64,000 bases of DNA, from assembly GCA_002150815.3 (NCBI GenBank), contig NDFF03000050.1:1-64000 (forward strand), read 5' to 3'. Shown here in pieces: positions 24,077 to 35,494 of the stretch. This DNA is from Grammothele lineata. Taxonomy: Eukaryota > Basidiomycota > Agaricomycetes > Polyporales > Polyporaceae. The notes under the pieces are model-generated. The model ran no database searches. It was not told the DNA's origin and saw nothing but the letters and a program-made list of their open reading frames with translations. Within the stretch, counting starts at the first letter, position 1. The number at the start of each line of letters is the position of its first letter. The translations under genes and the position numbers were made by a program.

Positions 24077-25276
24077 TATTTTCAGATTGTACGGGAGGGA
24101 GGATTTCACAAGGCCAGATTTGAGTAGAAGAGGTGACGGTTGTCGACAACTTGGAAGCCGCTGCAGCGTGACTCCTTGGGGTGTTACTTATTGCGTCACG
24201 ATCTGTCACCCGTATGTCACCCGTGTCCGAACGCTTGCTGTTTCGTCAAGACTTTTCACTCGGACTCTCGTCTCTCGTGTCATCTGCGCTGGCCAATCGA
24301 CACTCGTTATGAACGGTGCTGAAGCAAGTCTGTTCTCACAATATGGCATGTTGTTGAAAATGCGTTGAATGGCACCTGGGAGCGCAAGTGTAAGCAAATC
24401 CTTACGGCGACTCGGCGAGTGAGTCCGCCGGATGTTCGGATTGCGCTTGCATCCATAGTCTCAAGACTCATTCTCGCCTTTACTCGACATTCCCCTCCCC
24501 CTCTGGACCATTAGACGCGATTGCTGTCACCTTTGTCGTACAAGAGCAAACATCGCCCTTCATCGCCCTCAAGGTCTCATCGGGCGTCTCGGAGCCGCTT
24601 GCCGCGCCGCCGAGTCCTCTTTCCACAAGTTCATTGACTCAAGGTCTCGCCTAGTTTCGCCACATCGCGTTGTATCATTCGCCGCTCTCCGGAGAACTAA
24701 TTACCTTCACCTAACAGCCTCAGCCTCGAGGCAAATCCACCTAGGGAGCTCGTGGAGAACGCGTGCGCAGGCATTCTCTTGGAAGGAGGAAGCGCGCGGC
24801 AGGAACACCGCCTCAGCTTTCCGAAGGCGGAGTCGTGCGTTTGTTCTCGTCCTCCACGTCAGTTCGGACATAGCTTCAGTCCGTGAATTTTATCATGCAT
24901 GAAGTAAGTGCGAGGAACCACCACGAGAGCTGCCCGTCGCTAACGCTCGAATAGGCAACCTAGGAGAACGCGGGGCAGTGCATCGGGTCGGGTTCATCAA
25001 GGCGTGGTACTCCACGTACCCGCAGTTTACCTGACTCGATGCTTTCTTTCAAATTCCCGACCGTCGGCTGCGTATTCAGTGCATTGTCCAGGGGCCACCG
25101 TGGCCGGGTCTGTGCTTATCGGGAGTCATCCCCGTACCCGAACCCCGGCCTCAGGTTTCCGCCACAGTGGCCGCTTTGGCAACAATGGCCTGCAGCGGCA
25201 TAAAGAGCCCCGCGTATTCTTCGCATTCGACCTATCGCCACCCACATCTCTCCCCTCTCAACTCTACCCCTCAACA
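24077..25276. other. Intergenic stretch, divergent promoters, no gene recognised
   Basis: About 1.2 kb between the divergent F-box gene and AAA+ ATPase. It should contain both promoters. The 100 bases before the ATPase start are C/T-rich. A short A/T-rich motif (cataaagag) near 25197 could be its TATA element, but this is weak. No coding sequence recognised. Confidence 0.45.
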
Positions 25277-27602
25277 ATGTCCGCCGAACTCGCCAACGTG
25301 AACGCTGAGACTTCCACCTCCGACCCTTCGACTCCTTCAGTATCCACCGCGCCGACCACTCCCCCTCCCTCAGATGGTCTTCCTATGTTCAAGCTAGACG
25401 TCAAGTACGTCGACGCGAAGTACAAGGAGGAGGACCCCGCCGGTTGGCAGAACGAAGACACCCCAAACCCGGGCGACGTTCCCGCCGAGCTCGTGCAGCC
25501 ACTCGGCATGGAGACGAGCGATGATTCGTGGGACGACTATTGTTTTGTCATCGTTCGTAAGCACCCCACGCCCGAACAGAAGGCACAAGGCGACCGGCAA
25601 GTCTGGTTCGAGATCGTGGTGAAGAGCTCGTACCTCCTGAAGGCGTGCAAGGACGTCATCGGCGAAATTTCTGGCCTCTCGTGGGACTCCCAGCCAGTGA
25701 TAGTACGTCCTCGTTTCATACCATCGTTCGTACGCCACCCACGCTTACGTCGATGCGCTTGCAGCTGGAGCCCAAGACGCTCATCACGTTCTTTTCCAAA
25801 TTTGAGGAACACGAGCGCACGCTCGCGAGTCAAAACAAGCTCACGGAAGAGGAGTCGCGCGTGCTCGCCTCGCTCCGTGTCTTCCTCGACTACATCCGCA
25901 AGAATTACCGCCAGACGCTCGCACGCATTGCGTCGCTCGTTGAACACTCCGAGATCACGTTCGACCTCCTCTATGCCATCCTTGTACCCGGCACCGTCTT
26001 CCTTCGGCGCGACCCGATCACTCGCGAGACGCGCGCGATGCGCCTCGTCACCGCGTCGAAGGGCCAAAACTCTTGCGGACCCTACTACTCGCTATGTCTC
26101 GCCGGCCTCGAGGCCTCTGCGGGCGACGACGATGCGGACGACGCGGACGCCGACATTGGGTGGGAAGACGAGCAGCGCGGATCGGGCCCGCGCTTCGGCT
26201 TCGCGGAGACGTATGCCACGTTGCGGTACTTCAACGGCACGCAGAAGATCCACAGTCTCGTGGCGTTCCCATTCAAGTTTCATCCCGATCAGGATCGTGT
26301 GCGCGCGATGCTGCTCGCGCGCGGGCGGAAGTGGGCGACGCTCGCGGGCATGAACCACATGCATTATCGCGGGACGGCCATCAAGCGCGAGTGGGTGAGC
26401 GGAGATCAGAAGGTCCGGCGGTACACAGTCAAGTCGCGTGTCATGGTCGATAAATGTGCGCTTTTGGGTCGTTCTGTGCTGCGGAAGCCACTAACGCTAG
26501 CGTCTTTCGATCTCCAGGGAACTTTGTCAAGATCGAGAACGACTGGAATGTCCCGGTCCCAGACAATCTTCTTCCGCTCCAGGACGGCAAAAACGGCGTT
26601 GAATCGCTGACGGAGGACGAGCTGCTACTGGCGTCTCCTGTGCTCTACGGCTTCAGCTTGTCTGATAAGCTCTGGCGTACGTAACTCCCACAATCCTGTC
26701 TCAATACTCATCTCACGACTGTTTCGCACAGTCGAGTTCAATGTCAACCACATCAGCCCCATCGACTGGAACGACGAGGCGTTCGCGGGCCTCGTTCTGC
26801 AGGAGGAACGCAAGACCCTTCTGCGTTCGCTCATCGAGGCGAACGGGAAGCTCAACGCGGGCGGCGCGGCATTCGACGACTTCGTGCGCGGCAAAGGCCA
26901 AGGTCTCGTCATCAACCTCTTCGGCCCGCCCGGAGTTGGCAAGACCCTGTCAGCGGAGGCGACGAGCGAGCACCTCCGGCGTCCTCTGTACGTTGTCGGC
27001 AGTGGCGACCTCGGCACATACGCAAGCACCCTAGACGAGAAGCTCAGCGAGGCTTTCGAGCTCGCAGCCAGCTGGAATGCCATCTTGCTCATTGATGAGG
27101 TGCGTATGCCCCCGCATAACGCTACATCTACGTCGCTCACATGTTGTCCACCCAGGCGGATGTGTTCCTCGAGCAACGCTCACTCCACGACATGGAGCGC
27201 AACGCCATGGTCGCCGTCTTCCTCCGCCACGTCGAGTACTACCGCGGCATCCTCTTCCTCACCACCAACCGCATCACCACTTTTGACGAGGCCTTCCTCT
27301 CCCGCATCCACGTCGCGCTTCACTTCACCGAGCTCGCCGTCGACACAAAGGCGCAGATCTGGCGCGCGTTCCTCCACAAAGCCGGGCTCGCGGACGAGGA
27401 GCTCGACGACGCGCGGCTTGCCAGCTTGGCGGCGCGCGACATCAACGGACGGCAGATCAAGAACGCGTGCCGGACGGCGACGAGCTTGGCACTGAGCCGT
27501 GGGGAGCCCCTCCGATATGGGCACATTGCGGAGGCACTGGATGCGATGGAGGAGTTCGTGGAGGAGTTCGCAGCGCTGCAGGCGTCTGGAAAGAACGCAT
27601 GA
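25277..27602 (+). CDS. AAA+ ATPase with long N-terminal substrate or adaptor region
   Basis: ATP-driven remodelling enzyme of unknown target. Exons are 25277-25702, 25765-26455, 26518-26676, 26732-27099 and 27156-27602, giving 696 residues. The first 430 residues resemble the conserved N-terminal region of fungal AAA proteins of the mitochondrial Bcs1-like or DUF7025 kind. That assignment is from memory and soft. The ATPase core is clear: Walker A GPPGVGKT at about 490-497, Walker B ILLIDE ending at 548 across the last splice junction, sensor-1 like FLTTNR, then an arginine-finger region DEAFLSRIH. There is a small acidic loop (DDDADDADAD) near residue 275. I chose the ATG at 25277 because it follows a pyrimidine-rich leader; an in-frame ATG at 25004 would add an implausible tail. 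No signal peptide or membrane segment seen. Confidence 0.88.
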
Positions 27603-28032
27603 ACACGTTCTCTTTCACCGTACTGAGATGTAAGTGTCCGTATAGAGTAGAACGGGCGGCGGTCATACTATGTGTATCAATAGCAATGAAGTTACATTCG
27701 TCCTCTCCAATGCATGCGCGCGCGCCGGGTGAGCGGAGGGTTCGTCGGGCTTGAGCGCAGGCTCGCCACTTGGTCTGTGCAGGCAGCGCGTACGACGCTT
27801 CGTCTTCCTTTCCCAGAGTCCAGTACTTACTTCTCCGCGTCGGACGTTCTCCACCGGAAATAGAGTATTTGTTGTTATTTGCATTGTGGCTGTCTCTACC
27901 TTGGCGGGCGCCAGTCCGTGTTCACTACGTACTGCCACCTGCCTCTACCACCCACGGCGCCGCTAGAGAATCGAGATCGCACTATCCAATCCAACACCAT
28001 TACTGTTAAAACTTACCCCACCGAAACGTGCC
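27603..28032. other. Intergenic stretch, no gene recognised
   Basis: 3' flank of the AAA+ ATPase and promoter of the next F-box gene, both on the plus strand. Only short ORFs without support. Confidence 0.5.
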
Positions 28033-30199
28033 ATGGAGCCTGTTCAAAGTAACAGTAGGGTTGCGGAAGGCACCACTACCGAAGCAAGCCACGGCGAAGC
28101 GACGGAGCGAGTCGTCAATCAACTCCGTGCCGCTATCTTCGATTTTGAAAGGCAATGCAACGTGCATCTCAAAGGGTATGCTGTATCTGCCTATATCTCG
28201 ACGGTTTTGCGTTTGCTTACTGTCCATCTTGATAGGCACGATGAGGTCAGTCTGTCAGGTCCTTGCGCATCCCGAAGTTTTTCGAGGTGGAGTCAACGCT
28301 GATGTGTGTTCTCAGATCCTCTCTGTGACAAAGCGGGTTGAGGAGCTGTTTCAATCTTCCATGAGCAACCTCCGTGCCTCCCTCAATAGGGCGTTGCCTA
28401 TCGGTATGCTCAACGATGATGTTTTGGTAGAGATTCTCCAATTCGCCGCCGGACATCAACCTCTTGATTTAGGAGAACATCCTCTCCGCCCGCCGAATAC
28501 GAGGCCTACGGTCGTATTGTCCCACGTCTGCAGCAGGTGGCGAAGTATCATGCTTGGTTACGCCGATTTCTGGACGACATTTTCTTGTCATCACGGAGAG
28601 CAATTGGACGTGTTCCTCGCCCGTGCCAAGCTATCGCCTATCTCCGTCTTTGCTGATTTTCGGCACAACGTGATCAGCAAGTATCTAAATGCCGCGCATC
28701 AAGCACGATTTCTCGCGGTCTTTCAAGCAAAACAACGTGTACGACGTCTAGATCTGGATATGACAAGCTGTTCCCGGAAGCAGACGCGCGAATATATAAC
28801 GACTCTAGGCTTTCTCGGCCTCCAAGTTCTCGTCGTGTTTTTCCCCGTGTATCATAATGAGCGCTGGGAAAGACTTCGACACGACTTTTCAGCGATCCTT
28901 CCGACGTTACGAGGACTAGCCCTCTCCAATGTCACCGACCTCCCTGCCGACCATATGCCGAATTTAACTCACATCTACCTCCGCATAGGAGATCAATTTG
29001 CCGGTTTGCAGTCCACACAATCTATCCTATATCTCCTGTCCAGCGCGCCACGTCTAGAATTTGTGCACGTGGAGAATGCGAAATGCAATAACCCTCTTCC
29101 TTCTCTCGGTCCAGGATCCACAATGTCGGTCGACCTTCCTAATTTGCGCCTTCTAGTTCTCCGGAACACCAGCGCCGCCACGACCACTATTCTCCCCTAC
29201 TTGCGTACCTCACCGGACTGCTTCATCCGCTTTCAAGACGTCGGCTCCGATCCTTCCAATACAGCTCCTTTTGAGCTGCTCAACCACCCTGTTACGTCCA
29301 AGATTACAGAGTTGCTACTCAATGTCCACACGAACAACTACACTCTTTGTGCTATGGGACTTGCATCCGGGCTCTTGGTTAAGGAGACTTGCTGGAGCGC
29401 TCCGAGACCGAATATGGGCTGGGTTCGAGTTAGCAGTCTCACGGAAGGTCTACCTCTCCACAATATCACGTCCTTCACTCTCATGGTCTACGCCTCTGAC
29501 GGAAGCGAAGCACTGAGTACACTGCTCAGGTCCATGCCCCGTCTCGTTCACCTTCATGCCCACACCTACGCGTCAAAAGATCCCGACTTCACGGACCTCG
29601 AACGTCGTGCGAAAGATGAAGATGGCAAGGGAGTGAAAAATGGAGACAACCGGTCTGACCCAGATAGAGAGGGCCACGGCGAGCCCCAGCTGCCGGACGG
29701 CGGAGGCGCGCCAATGGCAGACCCCGATGCGCGCCGCATCCCACACAGGCGCGACGATCCGCTCGCGCTGTACTCCAATCCCACGTCCCCAAACACAGTT
29801 AGCGTCGTCCTTGCACTCCTCCGCGCCCTCACTGCGACCTTCCCTCTCGAATGTACGCTCTGCCCCGCGCTCGAGACCCTCTCCCTGAAGACGTTTATGC
29901 CAAGTGGCGGACTAGGACACAAGCGCCTCATCGAAGTATTCCGCGCATACCTCCCTCCCCTGCTCAACGCACGTAGTCAAGGTGGCTTCCCTCTCCGAGA
30001 CGTCATCATCGTGATGCCATTAGCTGGTACATATGGACTACACGACCTTGCGGCGCCTGCAGGTATCAACGTAACCGTCGGTCGGTGGGGGCGGGGGCAA
30101 TTCGATCAGACGGGAGAGAGATGGCGCGTCCCTGGAGAGGACTTGTACTGGGACGTGGGGGATCGACCGGTGTGGCCCTGGAGGGATTCCAACTACTAG
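28033..30199 (+). CDS. F-box-like protein, delta-1
   Basis: Candidate SCF adaptor. Exons are 28033-28175, 28236-28245 and 28316-30199, giving 678 residues. Exon 1 starts MEPVQSNSRV and ends in phase 2. The 10-nt exon GCACGATGAG adds HDE. The long exon opens ILSVTKRVEELF in phase 0. The F-box-like motif starts near residue 80 (IGMLNDDVLVEILQF) and continues to VCSRWRSIMLGYADFW. Delta genes carry four more residues between the small exon and the F-box than the other copies. A charged, Gly/Asp-rich low-complexity insertion lies near residues 525-570. The start at 28028 of the larger open frame is rejected: it would skip two well-formed introns and put the wrong peptide before the F-box. Closest relative is the gene at 35495-37678. 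Confidence 0.86.
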
Positions 30200-30476
30200 C
30201 GCGGCGCGCTGGCCGTCGATACGTATTCATGGCGGCTTCCGGCTTCGTATCGCTTACGCCGTCCCAACAGATTCTGAGCCAGAAGAGCGCCTCCCGCACG
30301 TTGGGCCAATGCTTCGCTCTCGCGCTCCATACACGGCGCCTGTACTGGTACGAGAACGCGCAAAGATGTGGGTCCAAGACTATGTATACAGCGAGCACAT
30401 ACAAGTACACGTAACTATATATAATCATCCCAGAGATACTCCCCGCCCAATCCCATGAACGCGCGCGCGGCGCCGC

Positions 30477-32324
30477 TCACATCTGGATGCCGAGGTTGAC
30501 CTGCACCGCCTTAACGGCCGTGTAGCTGCGAGGGAGACGTTCGCGTCAGCAGTCGTCTCAAGAACGGGGAAACAAACGGGGTGGGTACTCACTTCGCCAA
30601 CGCATACTCGCCGAGCTCCCGACCGATCCCAGACTGCTTGTACCCACCAAACGGAATGTTCGGGTACAGCATGTTATAAATGTTAATCCAAATCGTCCCC
30701 GCGCGGAGTTTATGCGCAGTCGTCAACGCCCTCGTAATATTCTGCGAGAACACCGCCGCGGCGAGCCCATAGACGGAGTCGTTGGCCTGGCGGATGATGT
30801 CCTCGTCGTCGTGGAACTTGATGACGACGCAGACGGGCCCGAAGATCTCCTCCTGGACGATCTTCATGTCGGGCTTGGTGTCGGTGAAGATGGTGGGGGT
30901 GATGAAGTAGCCCTCGGTGCCGACGCGCTCGCCGCCGTGGTGCAGCGTCGCGCCCTCGGACTTGCCGGAGTCGATGTAGCCCATGATGCGCTGCGAGGAA
31001 CGTCAGCGCGCTGAGGGCGGTGGCTGGAGACAGGTAGAGAGAGGACATACATCATACTGCTGCTGCGACACCTGGGGATCCTGGAAGTTGTCGGGGTGGA
31101 ATGGGTCGCCGACCTTGAGGGACTTGGTGTGCTCAGTGAAGCGCTTGAGGAACTCGTCGTAGATCTTCTCGTGGACGTAGATGCGCGAGCCCGCACAGCA
31201 GCACTGGCCGTGGTTGAAGCTGCGCGCGCGCACTCGTCAGCACGGTGCTGGCGCGAAGGCGCGCGAGAAAGGGAGGGAACGTACTAGATGCCGAACGCGG
31301 CCCACTTGACGGCCTGGTCGATGTCGGCGTCGTCGAAGACGATCGACGGGCTCTTTCCGCCGAGCTCGAGCGTGACCTTCTTGAGGTTGGACTTGGCAGC
31401 CGTCTCCATGATCTTGCGACCAACCAGCGTGCTACCCGTGAACGCGACCTGAAAGAGATAGAAGTCAAGCGACATACAGCGAAGGGACTGAATACGACTT
31501 ACCTTCTCGATATCGGGGTGCTCAGAGATCGCCTGGCCGACCGTCGAGCCGAAACCGTTGACGAGGTTGAAGACACCAGGGGGGAAGCCAGCCTCGTGGA
31601 TGAGTTCGGACATGTAGAGCGCGGTGAGGGGGGTGAACTCGGAGGGCTTGAGGACGATCGCGCAACCGGTCGCGAGCGCGGGGCCGATCTTCCATGCCAT
31701 CATTTGCACTACGAGCGTACACCGTTAGCGAGCCATGCAAGAAGCGCACGAGACAGCAACGTACGAGGGAAGTTCCAGGGGATGATCTGGCCGACGACAC
31801 CGATGGGCTCGTGGCGGGTGTAGGTGAGCTTCGCCTCGGACGTCTCGATGACCTGGCCAAGGATCTTGTCTGCCCAACCGGCGTAGTAACGGATGCAGGT
31901 GATGGAGTGGGAGACGTCGGCGCGCTTCGCCCAGTTGAAGGTCTTGCCGTTATCGAGGGCCTCGAGCGCGGAGAGCTTGTCGATGTTTTTCTCCATGAGG
32001 TCCGCGAGCTTGTACATTAGGCGGGAGCGGTCGACGCCGGAAGTGTGGAGGCCCCATGTCGTGGTGAAGGCCTTGTGCGCGGCCTGGACGGCGATGTCGA
32101 CGTCCTTGGGCGTGCCCGCACAGATCTTGGTGATCGTCTTCCCGTTCGTCGGGTTGATCACGCTGGACGAGAGAAAGGGAAGCGAGGTCAGCGTCTGCGC
32201 GTACGGGAACGGGAACGGGAGTCGCGGGCCGGGAACGCCGTGCTGCGGGCCGATATCTGTGAGATTGCGGAGCGCCACGCGGTATGACGCACTCAGGTGC
32301 TCTCGAATACACCCGGGCCTCCAT
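30477..32324 (-). CDS. NAD(P)+-dependent aldehyde dehydrogenase, short at the N-terminus
   Basis: Oxidises aldehydes to carboxylic acids. Exons on the minus strand are 32293-32324, 31765-32162, 31503-31708, 31285-31448, 31051-31219, 30593-30990 and 30477-30525, giving 471 residues where the family usually has about 500. The catalytic Cys is C274 (NHGQCCCAG) and the general-base Glu is E240 (LELGGKSP), 34 residues apart as in ALDH2. Also present are PWNF and FTGST for cofactor binding, EEIFGPV and PFGGYKQSG. The first exon ([11 protein letters not shown], 32 nt) joins directly to VINPTNGK. The usual preceding strand segment with a FINNEF-type motif is not found upstream before the neighbouring F-box gene. 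It may be a working short form, a gene with a distant unseen exon, or a 5'-truncated duplicate. Confidence 0.85.
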
Positions 32325-32622
32325 TTGCACATGTTTTTGTTGTGGCTGTCATCGTGTACGTCGGACTGGATCAAATGCAGGACGTGCGCCTCCATTGCAA
32401 CTTGAGCCTGCCAAACAACATCATCTCGCGCGGTGTACTTAGTGCCAGTAACTCGGACGCGTGAGCAAGAGTGAGTATGATTTCGCCCTCTTTCTCATCT
32501 ATATTAAGTACACGTTCTGTCGGACTACTTAGAACCATCTATCTAAAGGCGGTCTATCCCTTGTGAAGAGAACATCCCCGGGCAAAGGGCAGGTAGACGG
32601 TGAACAGCATGTAGGCGTGTTC
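32325..32622. other. Spacer between aldehyde dehydrogenase and F-box gene
   Basis: About 300 bases. It contains another in-frame ATG (minus strand, about 32395) that keeps the aldehyde dehydrogenase frame open only if the first intron is retained. I found no exon encoding the missing N-terminal strand of the enzyme. Confidence 0.5.
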
Positions 32623-34635
32623 TCACATTGAACCGTACGGACCAGGGAGACGATACTCGGAAAAATCATCATGTACATCCCAATACTTGCGTGAATGCTC
32701 CCAGTTGCCAATCGACCAACGCCGATCCGGCTCGAAAGGGCACAACTCCTCGTCATCGCTGTCCGAGAACCTCACCACATCGCACCGCGCCCTCCAGAGA
32801 ACCTCTGCCCAAAGTACCGCATGACTGGCTCTCCATGCACTCACCTCCGAGTCGCCATATTCTTCGCTCGTCCGGAGATGCACAGCGGCGATAGGGCATC
32901 CTGCGTCCCCACGGTCCTGCATGATCTGCGCGACGAGCAGTAGCTCGTGTGAGAGGCCTCCCTGTTGGGCACCTAGGCCCTGCACCCTCAGTGCCTTCAA
33001 GACTGGGCACGTCTCCGGATACGCCAGCGCACGCCTCAGCGCTGCGAGAGGTGAAGTGAAGGCTGCCTGCCCGATAGGTTTAGACAGATGCGGGAGGCGC
33101 AGGCGCAAGTCGAGGAGCGCGCGCATGCGCGCAAGGAGGATCGGTAGGAACGACGCGGCAGTGTCTCCTCGGATACAGAGGTGTAGCTCTGTGACGTGCT
33201 CGAAGATTAGCTTCAGCGTATATGGGAGGCCGATGAGGGAAGCAAGCCAGCTGTCGGTGAAACCGGAGTCCTCTGGACTCATATTGAGCCAGAGCACGCC
33301 GGAGGCGGGGGCGGGGTTGTGGGTGGCTAGGAGGAGCTGTGGCGCTTCCACTGCGACCTCGAGAAGAGTGGTGCCACAGAGGTGATCGACGAGCGTCGAT
33401 GGAAGAGGGATACCGAAGGGCGCTTCTTTGGACGTAAGCCCGTCGAGACGTAGGAGTGCGTCCTTCGGGAACGTGATGCATTCGAGGATGACCATGATCG
33501 CAGGGTAGAAAGAACGCCCAAACTCCATGGAGCGAAGGCGGAGAAGATGGATAGGGTAAGGGGGAGGCCGCACACCGTCGTAGTCCCGGAACTGCAAGAT
33601 CATACCATGCACACGGACGAGCTCGATCATTGGGGTGCGTGACAAGAGGTCGAGGATATCGTAAGGATGTGGTACCTCCTGGTCGCCATTGAATTCCAAT
33701 TGAAGGTGGGTGAGATCGAGGAAAGTGTTAGAGGGTAACCAGCGATTCAAGCGGGTTATGCTCAGGGCCCTGAGGCTATTATGGCAATCCTGTATCGTTG
33801 CCTCGCCGAGTATAGAAGACCAATGAACGCATTGAGAGTTCGGAAGTGTAGACTCTCCCGGACCAGGTGGTGCGCAGTAGAGTCGGAGTGATATGATCGT
33901 CGGCGCTTCGAATGAAAGGAGCTCTCGGATATCGTTTTGCGCTTCCGCAAACCAGAGATGGAGATGTCGTATGCGCGGTCCTCTCGAGCGTAGGAAAGAA
34001 GCAAGATCGATAGCGTGCTGGAGCTGGGGCTTTGCCCACACGGAAGCGCTTGAGTTAAGATAGAGGGTAAGGGGCGCATTGCGGGAGCGTGCAAGGAAGG
34101 CAGCGAATCTATCTCCACGTCGATCGTCGATTCGTGTCCACAGGGTTGCGACTGAACGAGCTGCGTACGCCCAGCGGGTACAAACGTGAGATAGATGAAG
34201 GAGTGCCTTCGTTGATGGGATTACCAGTGGTGAGTGATGGCTCAGGCAGTCCGCGCATTGGCACCAGTAGTAGACCATGTTGAAGATGATATACTCGAAA
34301 ATCATGACGAGGACCTCGACGGGAAGCTTATTGACAGGAGCGAGGGCGTTCCAGCGAGTATGAAACGCCGCAAGAAGTGCGCGTGTGGCAAAGACATAGT
34401 TTACTATATCCCTCTGACTAAGACAGCTTGAGTACCGTTCCAGGTTTCGAGCGAGAATCCCAAGTCACACACCTGAATGCTGTCGGCGAGGAAAGAACTG
34501 TATGCCTCAACCGTCCTCCGATATGCTGCAAAAGCGTGATACCGTCCGGTTTCGCTGGTGCCTGTTGAACATACTACATCAGATTATGCCAATGCACGGA
34601 CGTTGCTTGTAATAAAGACGAACGGAGTTGCTCAT
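32623..34635 (-). CDS. F-box-like protein, epsilon, with fused micro-exon
   Basis: Candidate SCF adaptor. Exons on the minus strand are 34624-34635, 34473-34561 and 32623-34417, giving 631 residues. Exon 1 is only 12 nt (MSNS). Exon 2 encodes APAKPDGITLLQH and ends in phase 2. The long exon opens with TCAGAGGGAT, which aligns in place, phase and coding (S-QRD) with the separate 10-nt exon of the paralogues, then continues IVNYVFATRALL. The intron between small and long exon is therefore absent. The F-box-like motif starts near residue 62 (VNKLPVEVLVMIFEYI) and continues to VCTRWAYAARSVATLW. A Cys-containing insert (VYYWCQCADC) follows the F-box helix and is not seen in the others. The small first exon is the least certain part. 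Confidence 0.8.
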
Positions 34636-35494
34636 GTCAAGTGTCAAGTGCTCAACGGGGGACGGAGGGCATAGAACGAGCCACGGCGCAGAAGTGTAAG
34701 CCCAGATATATATACATCTCTGGCTTTATGAACGTGCTACGGAATATTTTTCACGCGGCGGCTCCAGGCGGCTACGGCTCTGTTTGGGGAAGAAATTTCG
34801 ACAATTGGCAAAGGTCTCGGAAAGGATCGTGGAGCTTGGGGTTCAAGTTCAGAGATATACGTACCATCTCGTAGAGAAACTGCACACGGACATCCCAACA
34901 GCCATGTTCTGCACGTCACGGCACCTTCTCCTGGCCAACGTTGGTTGAACACGGTACTGGGAAATTTCTTCTGGGGGCCTTGGACGGGCCGGAGCCTACA
35001 TGAAACAGCGTCGCCTAAGTTCGATTTCACCACCCAAGTGTGCGTCGTTCCTTCTACATACCGCGGTCTGGTTCAGCTAGCATTCCCCTAGTGAAGTGCG
35101 CGTCTTCATTGAGACATCTGAACCAGCAGAAACCTGGAGTCGGACAGCAGGCAAGCGAGATGTCAACCGCTGGTAAAGCGTAAGCAAGTTAGGTGCAAGA
35201 AGTCCGATGGGCGCCAGCGCCCAGCGGCATAGGGCGGCGCCTCAAAACCCGCCAGTGTATTGCTCTATTTATGTTGTGGCGATGGGCGCTCAGGCTCTCA
35301 CGATGCCAGTATTAGGCTGTCGGACTCTGTCCGAAGTCTCTCGAGCTCCTTCAAACGTAGATCGCTTTGATCTAGCCCGCTTTATCAATTCCACAATCGA
35401 CGGCATATTGCGCGTAAGAGTCATCTCCTCATCCGGCGCGACGATCGTAGTGATGGAACTTCAAGTCGTACTCGTGTTTGACCAGAAAGCAGTA
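34636..35494. other. Divergent promoter region between two F-box genes
   Basis: About 860 bases between divergently transcribed epsilon and delta-2. No gene recognised. An open frame from 35207 runs into delta-2, but I take it as untranslated leader (see rejected items). Confidence 0.5.

Noticed and set aside
25004..25276. Upstream in-frame start for the AAA+ ATPase
   Set aside because: The extra 91 residues show no conservation-like pattern, and the ATG at 25277 follows a typical pyrimidine-rich leader.
28028..28315. Single-exon start for F-box delta-1
   Set aside because: The peptide encoded is unlike any family member. The alternative ATG at 28033 with two introns gives the shared exon structure.
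35207..35494. Longer N-terminus for F-box delta-2
   Set aside because: All paralogues start with a short exon of 20-50 codons. The ATG at 35495 gives that pattern, and the longer frame is open only because the two introns total a multiple of three.
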